Source of the DNA: Deltaproteobacteria bacterium
Lineage (GTDB): Bacteria > Desulfobacterota > Binatia > Binatales > Binataceae
Direction of reading: 5' to 3'
Assembly (NCBI GenBank): GCA_021799555.1
Contig: JAJZAG010000184.1
Location: 1 to 7,640 of the forward strand
Length of the DNA stretch: 7,640 nt
Shown: positions 1 through 5,873 of the stretch, one piece after another
Numbering within the stretch: the first letter of the stretch is position 1
How the letters are laid out: each line of letters opens with the position of its first letter
Translations under genes and position numbers: made by a program
Notes under the pieces: model-generated
The model's database searches: none
What the model was told of the DNA's origin: nothing
What the model saw: the letters and a program-made list of their open reading frames with translations, nothing else

Positions 1-2
1 CC

Positions 3-500
3 TCCGACCTGGAGCACCTTCGCGTCATCCATTTGGACCCGCGCGCGATGGCGACGCTCGCCGCCGACGGCCAGCCGAAGGGTGAAGCCTTCACGCGAGC
101 GGTGCTGACCCGGCTGCGGCAGCATTGGCAGCGCCACGAGTTTGGCGTCTGGATGCTGTTCGAGAAAGACGGGGGCCGCTTCGTCGGATACGCCGGTATT
201 CGCCATATCGAACTTGAAGGCGCGCCCGAGGTCGAGATCCTTTACGCGATCCGATCCGATCGATGGGGCGCAGGATACGCGACCGAGGCGGCGCGCGAGG
301 CCTTGCGGCGCGGGTTTATGCATCCCGCGCCGGCGTCGATCGTGGCGTTCACTCTGCCGCATAACCGCGCTTCGCGCGCCGTGATCGAGAAATGCGCCCT
401 GCGCTTCGAAGGTGAAATAGTTCACGCGGGATTGCCGCACGTGCTATATCGAATCACTGCGGCGGAATTTGCGACTATCAGGCGTAGCGCAGCCACCTGA
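3..500 (+). CDS. GNAT-family (RimJ/RimL-like) N-acetyltransferase, 5' end outside the window
   Basis: This is a probable acetyl-CoA-dependent N-acetyltransferase of the cytoplasm. The family acetylates protein N-termini or small amine substrates; the substrate here is unknown. The reading frame is open to the left edge, and the codons before the first TTG (base 33) read S-D-L-E-H-L-R-V-I-H. That matches the usual beginning of RimJ/RimL-type proteins, so the true start lies upstream and about 165 residues are visible. Counting from the TTG, the acetyl-CoA-binding loop is seen as RWGAGYATEAARE (residues 77-89), preceded by the strand APEVEILYAI. The later block VAFTLPHNRASRAVIEKC is the typical motif-B region, followed by the end strand GEIVHAGLPHVLYR. 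The TGA at 498-500 lies inside the oppositely oriented permease gene, so the two converge and overlap by 23 bases. Family assignment is firm, substrate not. Confidence 0.88.
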   Translation, partial: SDLEHLRVIHLDPRAMATLAADGQPKGEAFTRAVLTRLRQHWQRHEFGVWMLFEKDGGRFVGYAGIRHIELEGAPEVEILYAIRSDRWGAGYATEAAREALRRGFMHPAPASIVAFTLPHNRASRAVIEKCALRFEGEIVHAGLPHVLYRITAAEFATIRRSAAT

Positions 501-1755
501 CCACTTCGCGCAGCGTCGGGCGCTTGCCGTACATCAGCACTCCCACCCGGTAGATCCGCGCCGAAATCGACAGCGCCGCCCACACCGTTGCGATCAGCAC
601 GATAAGCGACAGGCCGATCTGCCAAATCGGCGGTCGCGCAACCAACAGCCGCGCGTACATCAGAACCGGCGCCGACAGCGGAAAGATCGATCCGGCGACG
701 ACCAGCGCCGAATTCGGCGCGATCAACGCCGGCTCGATCATCAAAGTTGTCGCGAGCAGCGGTAACATGATCATGAACGTCCACTGCTGCGCCTCATCCG
801 TCGAATTAAATGAAGCCCCAACCGCCGCATGGATCGAACTGTAGAGCAGGTAACCCAGCAGGTAAAAGACTATGAACCACGCTATCGCCCCCGCCCCGGC
901 GTTGAACGAGCTTGCCGCCGCGTGCGTTGCAGGGTTGGCCGCCACCACGACCGCCGCGATCGAAAACCACACCGTCACCTGCGTCAATCCGATCGCGCCT
1001 ATCCCAAGCACCTTGCCGGTCATTAACTCGCCCGCCGAGGTCGAACACATAAGCACTTCGGTGATGCGCGAGCTCTTCTCATCCAGCACCGCCCGCATGA
1101 CCATCACGCCGTAGGATAGCAGGGAGACGAACATCCGCCTCGTCAGTACCGCGACCATCGCAAGCGCGACCTCGCCGATCGGGAGCGTGGAGGGCGCGAT
1201 GACATCGGCGGTAGTGAAGCTGATCGGCGCGATCAAGCGGCGCGCCTCGTCGAGTCCGATCCCGAGCGGCGCGAGCTTGCGCTCGGTCGACGCGAACCAG
1301 ACCGCCGCTTCGAGTTGGCGCGCCGCCGCCACGCCGGCGCTCGCACGTCGCGCGAAAATCGCGCTGCGCACACCGGAGCCGCCGCTTTCGAGCCATAGGT
1401 ATCCGTCGAGGGTGCGCGCGCGTATTTTCCGATCGAGGTCGGCGCGCAATTGCGCTGACGGGTTGTTCTCGAGCGTCGCGGTAAACGCGCCCGGATCGCG
1501 GCGCTTGAGTTCCGCTTCCACCGCGGCGGCCAGCCCGGTCTCGGAAGCTACGATCGCGAGCCGCATCGTCTTATGCGGTCCGGCGCCGAGTTCCGCCGCG
1601 ATCTGCTCGCTGACGATTGCGGGCAGCCACGCTAGCGAAGCGAAGATGAGCGGCAGCAGGATCGTCGACAAAATAAACGAACGCGTGCGCACGCGTTGAA
1701 GATATTCGCGGCGGGTGATAATCCCGATCCGCCGCGCACCCTGCCATTCAAGCAT
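478..1755 (-). CDS. NatB-type ABC-2 transporter permease
   Basis: Inner-membrane permease subunit of an ABC exporter, 425 residues, a normal length for the NatB/COG1668 family. It has an N-terminal membrane segment (about residues 26-46), then a large extracytoplasmic domain (about 50-195), then a C-terminal bundle with hydrophobic stretches near 209-222, 250-272, 288-312, 324-345, 350-370 and 380-402. The family block after the second segment is clear: MRAVLDEKSSRITEVLMCS (residues 220-238), followed by the coupling region AGELMTGKVLGIG. Oddly, the second segment contains T-R-R (205-207), which breaks its hydrophobicity. The ATG overlaps the stop of the ATPase gene by 8 bases (ATGCTTGA), which indicates translational coupling and a joint transporter. 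NatAB of Bacillus exports sodium; the substrate here cannot be read from sequence. I see no terminator before the convergent GNAT gene. Confidence 0.9.
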   Translation of the reverse strand: MLEWQGARRIGIITRREYLQRVRTRSFILSTILLPLIFASLAWLPAIVSEQIAAELGAGPHKTMRLAIVASETGLAAAVEAELKRRDPGAFTATLENNPSAQLRADLDRKIRARTLDGYLWLESGGSGVRSAIFARRASAGVAAARQLEAAVWFASTERKLAPLGIGLDEARRLIAPISFTTADVIAPSTLPIGEVALAMVAVLTRRMFVSLLSYGVMVMRAVLDEKSSRITEVLMCSTSAGELMTGKVLGIGAIGLTQVTVWFSIAAVVVAANPATHAAASSFNAGAGAIAWFIVFYLLGYLLYSSIHAAVGASFNSTDEAQQWTFMIMLPLLATTLMIEPALIAPNSALVVAGSIFPLSAPVLMYARLLVARPPIWQIGLSLIVLIATVWAALSISARIYRVGVLMYGKRPTLREVVRWLRYA

Positions 1756-2653
1756 CGCGTCGCCCCACGCGATCGATAAAGATCTCTTCGAGCGACGGTT
1801 CCATCAGCTCGAAGCGCGAGATTCGCGCCACCGCCGCCGCCTCGCGCAGAAGCGCCTGCGGGTCGGCGCCCGGCTTGAGCTCGAGTTCGAGATGGTTACC
1901 GAAGCCGCGCCGCGCCGCGACCATCGGATGCCCCGCCATGAGAGTATCGGCGCCCGTGTAATCGATCTGGATGCAGCATTCTCCGTACTGCCGCTTGATC
2001 TCGCGCAGATTGCCCTGCACGATCGCGCGTCCGCCGCTCACAAGGCAGATCGAGTCGCAGAGTTTCTCCGCCTGGTCCATGCGATGCGTTGAAAGCACAA
2101 TCGTGCGGCCCTGCGCCTTGAGTTCGAGTAATATTTCCTTCAGGTCATTTGCGCCGACCGGATCGAGTCCTCCAAACGGCTCATCCATGACGATGAACTC
2201 CGGCTCGTGAATCAGCGCCGCCGCGAACTGGACCTTCTGCTGCATCCCTTTGGACAACTCTTCGATCCGCCGCTCGAACCATCGCTCCAGGCCCATCCGC
2301 ACCGTCCACGCGCGCCCGCGCTCGAGCGCCCGCGCCCGGCTCAATCCCGCAAGCTCGCCGAGAAACAGCAGATTCTCGCGCACCGTCATGCGCCGGTAGA
2401 GCCCGCGTTCTTCAGGCAGATAGCCGGCACCCAGCAGCGACTTGCGAGCGAGCGGCGCGCCGAAGAGTCTGATTGTTCCGCTGTCGGGACGCGTGATTCC
2501 GATCATCATGCGGATCGTGCTGGTCTTGCCCGCGCCGTTGGGGCCGAGCAGACCAAAGATCTCGCCGGCCGACATCGACATCGACAGGCAATCAACTGCG
2601 ACCACGCCGTCGTAGCACTTGCGGACCCGTTCGAGCTCGACGGTTACGGGCAT
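1748..2653 (-). CDS. NatA-type ABC transporter ATP-binding protein
   Basis: Cytoplasmic ATPase that powers the ABC-2 permease encoded immediately downstream; 301 residues, normal for the family. Visible motifs in order: Walker A GPNGAGKT (37-44); GYLPEERGLY in the Q-loop region (77-86), where this subfamily commonly has Glu instead of Gln; ABC signature LSKGMQQK (133-140); Walker B FIVMDEP (153-159); D-loop GGLDP (161-165); switch histidine in STHRMDQAEKLCD (H190). The C-terminal part after about residue 215 resembles the accessory domain (DUF4162-like) of NatA-type ATPases, ending with EPSLEEIFID. All catalytic elements are intact. The ATG at 2651-2653 has the Shine-Dalgarno sequence GAGGAG at good spacing, overlapping the stop codon of the preceding gene. 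This places the secreted Met-rich protein, ATPase and permease in one transcript. Confidence 0.95.
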   Translation of the reverse strand: MPVTVELERVRKCYDGVVAVDCLSMSMSAGEIFGLLGPNGAGKTSTIRMMIGITRPDSGTIRLFGAPLARKSLLGAGYLPEERGLYRRMTVRENLLFLGELAGLSRARALERGRAWTVRMGLERWFERRIEELSKGMQQKVQFAAALIHEPEFIVMDEPFGGLDPVGANDLKEILLELKAQGRTIVLSTHRMDQAEKLCDSICLVSGGRAIVQGNLREIKRQYGECCIQIDYTGADTLMAGHPMVAARRGFGNHLELELKPGADPQALLREAAAVARISRFELMEPSLEEIFIDRVGRRDA

Positions 2654-2663
2654 CGCTCCTCAA
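2654..2663 (-). promoter_or_regulatory. Ribosome binding site of the ABC ATPase gene, overlapping the upstream stop codon
   Basis: On the minus strand the junction reads TTGAGGAGCGATG. The TGA of the Met-rich protein gene is the first part of the TGAGGAG Shine-Dalgarno sequence, and the ATG follows after three bases (GCG). Only 6 bases separate the two reading frames. Ribosomes finishing the first gene therefore end exactly on the initiation site of the second, an arrangement typical of translational coupling. Confidence 0.75.
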
Positions 2664-3451
2664 TGCGCCCAGACTTCTTGCGGATTCTTCTCCCACGGAT
2701 AAACGTGGACCATCCACCCGAACAGCACAGGATAGAACCTGCCGTCGGCTGCCGCGCACTCCGCCGCCGTTGTGATCGAGCCGCGCGGGCCGAATTCCTT
2801 CCAATTCACTGGCCCCGGCCGCGGCTTCTTATTCGGCAGGCAGATATCGATATGCTGATGCCATCGCGCGACGCTCAGCGGAACGCGCGCATTCAAATCG
2901 TCGGGAGTCCATCGCCGCGGCGCCGTATACATTGCGCCGATAAGCTTGTATCCCCCCTGCGGTGTGCGCTCATACAGCAGCGAGGTCGGCTCGGCAGGAT
3001 TAAACACAAAGGCAGCCTTCAACGCATATAAACGCTTGGTGAAGTGGACGACTTTCTGGCTCGTGATTTCCGGATGAAACGGTTTGTAACCCGCCGCTTC
3101 CGCCGCGTGGTAATCCCGATACTTTGCAAGGGCCGCTTTGAGCGTAGCCACAATCTGATCGGCACGCGCGGCGTCGGCTGCGTTGGCAGGACGCAGGTCG
3201 GTCCACTTCATGTGCGCCATCATGTCGCTCATGTCGCCACTCATAATATGCGGGTCGTGCATGTTCGTCGTCATCCCCTGTGAGGAGATTGCATCGGCCT
3301 CACCCGGCGTCATCGTCATCGCGCCGCCGTTGGGATTGTTCATGTCCATCGCCCCCATTTCGCCGACATTGGCTGCCGCCACTGGAGCGGATACCGCGGC
3401 GGTAATCGCGACGACGATTGCTATCTGATGTAAGGCGCGCAGCTTTGGCAT
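2660..3451 (-). CDS. Secreted Met/His-rich protein with conserved HxHxxxC and GWMVHVYP motifs, function unknown
   Basis: A 263-residue protein with a Sec signal peptide: short basic start MPKLRALHQ, hydrophobic core to about residue 24, probable cleavage after AAA at 25-27. It should act in the periplasm or outside the cell. Residues 31-81 are remarkably Met-rich (12 Met, 3 His), with clusters such as MGAMDM, MTM and MSGDMSDMMAHM, like methionine-rich copper or silver binding segments. The C-terminal part contains YTAPRRWTPDDLNARVPLS, then WHQHIDIC (197-204, an HxHxxxC pattern), and FGWMVHVYPWE (244-254). I recall this C-terminal part as a conserved family of uncharacterised proteins in soil bacteria, but know no assigned function. 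Metal binding is inference. I chose the ATG at 3451 because GGAG lies 9 bases upstream. An in-frame TTG at 3466 would add five residues but would put that GGAG inside the coding sequence. Confidence 0.8.
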   Translation of the reverse strand: MPKLRALHQIAIVVAITAAVSAPVAAANVGEMGAMDMNNPNGGAMTMTPGEADAISSQGMTTNMHDPHIMSGDMSDMMAHMKWTDLRPANAADAARADQIVATLKAALAKYRDYHAAEAAGYKPFHPEITSQKVVHFTKRLYALKAAFVFNPAEPTSLLYERTPQGGYKLIGAMYTAPRRWTPDDLNARVPLSVARWHQHIDICLPNKKPRPGPVNWKEFGPRGSITTAAECAAADGRFYPVLFGWMVHVYPWEKNPQEVWAH

Positions 3452-3460
3452 CAACCCGTG

Positions 3461-3464
3461 CTCC
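3461..3464 (-). promoter_or_regulatory. Ribosome binding site deciding the start of the Met-rich protein
   Basis: The minus strand reads GGAG-CACGGGTTG-ATG, a Shine-Dalgarno core 9 bases before the ATG at 3449-3451. It supports that ATG over the in-frame TTG at 3464-3466, which overlaps this core. Confidence 0.6.
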
Positions 3465-3470
3465 AACCTG

Positions 3471-3501
3471 ATTCTACCGGCGTCGCACCCGGCATTTCCA
3501 A
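3471..3501 (-). promoter_or_regulatory. Weak candidate promoter for the Met-rich protein and ABC transporter cluster
   Basis: In the 76-base gap after the protease gene the minus strand has TTGGAA (3496-3501) and TAGAAT (3471-3476) separated by 19 bases. The -10 is 5 of 6 to the sigma70 consensus and the -35 is 4 of 6, but the spacing is long. Transcription would start almost on the ribosome binding site, leaving a very short leader. It may equally be chance, with the cluster read through from upstream. No hairpin followed by a T-run is visible in this gap. Confidence 0.2.
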
Positions 3502-3527
3502 TCGCCCGGCACCGCTGTCGCCTGCCG

Positions 3528-5039
3528 CTACTCGATTATCATTTTAACCTGATGCAGCGGGATGGATGCGGTTTCCGGCGCAAGTCCGTTGATCGAACGG
3601 AACTGCTCGTCTGGATATTCGTCGAACGCACAGCGCCGGGCCAACGATGCAACCGTATCGCCCTTCGCGACGGCGATAATCTTGATCCTGCGCGGCTTCA
3701 ATGCGGCGATTTCGATGGCTGACAGTTTGCGAAAGCTCGAAGTGGTCCTGGCGAAGGCGGGCGCGAGCGCCTGCATGCTCTTGCCCGGCGCGATGAAGCG
3801 AAATCGGTAGATATGCGCTGCGTCCATCCGAATCGCGACGATCCGCATCGTAATCAGCCCGCGCCGCGTCGCCATGGTTGCGAGCGCGGTGGCCGCCTCG
3901 AGTCCGTTTACGTCGCCGCGCCGAACTTCTTTCACCGGCGCGCCGATGGCCCACGCCTTTCGGATATACGCTGTCATCGGCATCGCGGTCGTCTCGGACG
4001 CCCCGTCAAATATGATCATCGAGTCGTCGGGACCCGGCGCGAATACCGCCTGTGGCGTATCGAACAATTGGAAACCCGCCGGCACCTCGAAGCGGAAGCG
4101 GAGTTTCGGATGCGCGAAAACTCGGCCGCGGATAAATCCCTGCTCGGGTGACGTGCCGTAGATCACAGCGTCGAGCTTGGCGAGATATTCGCGCCGCCGC
4201 ACGATCGGATTCGCTGGCTTGGCCTGCGTAGCCGCTGCGAGCGCGCGCCGGTAGCGCTCGAGCGCGTTCGGATGCGTTGCCATATAATCGAACTTGTCGA
4301 TCGAGCCTGGCGCGCGCCCATCGATCAGCGCCTGCACCTGCTCGTACCATCGCATCGTCGCTAAAAAACTCGCCGTCGCCGCAGGATCGTATCCGGCGCG
4401 GGCGACATATCTGATCCCGAGTGTATCGGCCTCGGACTCGGCGTCGCGCGAGAATGCGCGCAGAAACCCCTGCGCCGCCATCTGCGGCGCGCCCATCAGG
4501 ACCGGCGTGACGATCGCCAGCGGCAACATCCCGATCTTCGCGAGCGTCTCGCGCATCTGCCCCTGCGCATGATGCATCGCCGCGACGTGGCCGATTTCGT
4601 GTCCTAAAACGCCCGCGAGCTCCGCCTCGCTGTTGACGAGCGCAAGCAATCCGCGCGTGACGTAGATATAGCCGCCCGGAATCGCGAGCGCGTTTACGAT
4701 CGGCGTATCGAGTACCTGGAATGTGTAGCTGATCCCGGCGCGCTCGCTGCCCGCGGCGACCCGCTGTCCTACTTCGTTGACATAAGCGGCCAAGGCGGCA
4801 TCGGCGTACGCACCTCCGAACGCGGCGAGCACCGCCGGATTCTGATCGGCGCCGACCTGCGCCTCGCTCACGACTGAAGTAACGCCTGTCAGACTCCTGC
4901 CGCCGGTCGCGGGATTCGGCGCACATCCGCACAACCGCAGGCTCGCGAAAATCGCAAGACCCGCCGCCGATATCGCCGCATGCAGCCGAGTTGCGGGATG
5001 CGGCAGAGTCGGTCGAGCGTGGTGCGCCTCAAGAACCAA
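3528..5039 (-). CDS. M48-family zinc metalloprotease lipoprotein with C-terminal LysM-like segment
   Basis: Probable periplasmic, lipid-anchored zinc protease of the BepA/LoiP/Ste24-like M48 family, which degrades or helps to fold envelope proteins. It has 503 residues. A hydrophobic signal (about 20-36) ends in the lipobox L-C-G-C with Cys39 as lipidation site, followed by APNPATG, usual for these lipoproteins. The zinc site is intact: HEIGH (147-151) with catalytic Glu148, and third ligand Glu201 in the motif ESEAD (201-205), followed by the THP motif near 255-257. Residues about 300-440 form a further domain, and 450-503 (AKGDTVASLARRC onward) resemble a LysM-like or tail module. The start appears to be TTG (5037-5039): a TAG lies three codons upstream in frame and I see no in-frame ATG or GTG before the lipobox. 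No good Shine-Dalgarno is seen, but the start overlaps the upstream lipoprotein gene by 11 bases, consistent with coupling. Confidence 0.92.
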   Translation of the reverse strand: MVLEAHHARPTLPHPATRLHAAISAAGLAIFASLRLCGCAPNPATGGRSLTGVTSVVSEAQVGADQNPAVLAAFGGAYADAALAAYVNEVGQRVAAGSERAGISYTFQVLDTPIVNALAIPGGYIYVTRGLLALVNSEAELAGVLGHEIGHVAAMHHAQGQMRETLAKIGMLPLAIVTPVLMGAPQMAAQGFLRAFSRDAESEADTLGIRYVARAGYDPAATASFLATMRWYEQVQALIDGRAPGSIDKFDYMATHPNALERYRRALAAATQAKPANPIVRRREYLAKLDAVIYGTSPEQGFIRGRVFAHPKLRFRFEVPAGFQLFDTPQAVFAPGPDDSMIIFDGASETTAMPMTAYIRKAWAIGAPVKEVRRGDVNGLEAATALATMATRRGLITMRIVAIRMDAAHIYRFRFIAPGKSMQALAPAFARTTSSFRKLSAIEIAALKPRRIKIIAVAKGDTVASLARRCAFDEYPDEQFRSINGLAPETASIPLHQVKMIIE

Positions 5040-5787
5040 GCATCGCTACCGTGCGGCGCATCCAGACCGTGAGGATCGGACCGGTAAATCCGTAACCGGG
5101 CGTGATCTTCTCGTTGCCGCTCGGCGCCTTGGCGCGGCGCCGGTCGGCGAACATTGCGATCACTTGGTCTGTCTGTCCGTCGCGCAATTCAAACTCCATC
5201 GCGATCGTCCCACGTCCTTCATGGTTTGATTCGCGGGTGAGCGCCTCGGCGGCCGAGGCGAGGCCCGGCATTGCGAGCATGCCGGTCGTCGCGGGCAGCA
5301 CGTTCGGCGTCAGCTCGACGATTGCCATGTCGATCACGATCGTCTTCGCGTCGGGCCGCGTCGCGATCGTGAGGTGACGGGCCGCAGCGTCCTGCACGGC
5401 GCGCGTGAACGCCTCGCCGGCCAGAACTGCGGCGTCCACCGCCGCTTTCTGATTGTCGATCGCCGCGCCTGATTGATCGGTTGCTCGCAGATGCTCGAGG
5501 CTCACCGGCGCGAGGATCACCTTGCTGTAGCTTCGAAGATTAACTCCCGGCGCGACCCATGACACCTGGAACGGATAGCGGCTGTCCGGGGTCATCCGCG
5601 CAGGGTCGGGCAGGAAGCCTGCTTTCTCCGCCTCGACGACGTCGGGCGGCGCCTTGATGGCCGGAGCTCCCAATCCGAGCGATCGCATCGCACCCGAAGA
5701 GCATCCGCCAATCGCTACCCACGCAAACACGATCAGCAGGAGCGCGATCGTTCTGCCATCCTGACCCGATTCACTATGCGCTCGCAT
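5029..5787 (-). CDS. DUF3313-like lipoprotein
   Basis: A 252-residue predicted lipoprotein. The signal runs from about residue 12 to 28 and ends in the lipobox I-G-G-C with Cys29 modified, followed by S-S; lack of Asp after Cys suggests outer-membrane sorting if E. coli rules apply. The mature part begins with a low-complexity linker, then EKAGFLPDPARM (55-66) and VAPGVNLRSYSKVILAPVS (78-96). This is the characteristic beginning of DUF3313 proteins, in which the sequence GFLPDY is followed by a parent strand such as YxKVxxDPV. The rest alternates strands and helices, including TIVIDMAIVELTPNV and the end block MFADRRRAKAPSG. The function of the family is unknown. The ATG is preceded by GAGTGAAG, a modest ribosome binding site. 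The end overlaps the M48 protease gene by 11 bases, so the two lipoproteins are probably made together and may act together in the envelope. Confidence 0.75.
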   Translation of the reverse strand: MRAHSESGQDGRTIALLLIVFAWVAIGGCSSGAMRSLGLGAPAIKAPPDVVEAEKAGFLPDPARMTPDSRYPFQVSWVAPGVNLRSYSKVILAPVSLEHLRATDQSGAAIDNQKAAVDAAVLAGEAFTRAVQDAAARHLTIATRPDAKTIVIDMAIVELTPNVLPATTGMLAMPGLASAAEALTRESNHEGRGTIAMEFELRDGQTDQVIAMFADRRRAKAPSGNEKITPGYGFTGPILTVWMRRTVAMLGS

Positions 5788-5806
5788 CGTGCTTCACTCG
5801 ATGCGG

Positions 5807-5825
5807 CGGCGCGGCCGGCGCGCCG
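5807..5825. other. GC-only hairpin in the gap between icd and the lipoprotein gene
   Basis: A 7-base perfect stem (CGGCGCG pairing with CGCGCCG) encloses a 5-base loop, in the 86-base gap after icd. No T-run follows on the minus strand, so it is not a canonical intrinsic terminator. It could mark an mRNA end, a stability element or simply reflect local GC-rich composition. Confidence 0.35.
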
Positions 5826-5873
5826 ACCGGGACACGGCGAGCCGCCGCGCTTCCGCGTGACTTGCAAATCTTG

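Noticed and set aside
1187..1699. A 170-codon plus-strand frame
   Set aside because: It is antisense to the permease gene, Ser/Ala/Arg-rich, with no recognisable motif.
2207..3031. A 274-codon plus-strand frame
   Set aside because: It lies wholly antisense to the ABC ATPase and Met-rich protein genes, and its composition (His, Arg, Pro, Gln) is that of a mirror frame.
3452..3466. TTG at 3466 as the start of the Met-rich protein
   Set aside because: It would use the GGAG Shine-Dalgarno as coding sequence; the ATG at 3451 fits that ribosome binding site and gives a standard signal peptide.
4006..4932. A 308-codon minus-strand frame within the protease gene
   Set aside because: It is extremely Arg/Gly-rich and a frame-shifted copy of the M48 coding sequence, which has intact catalytic motifs.
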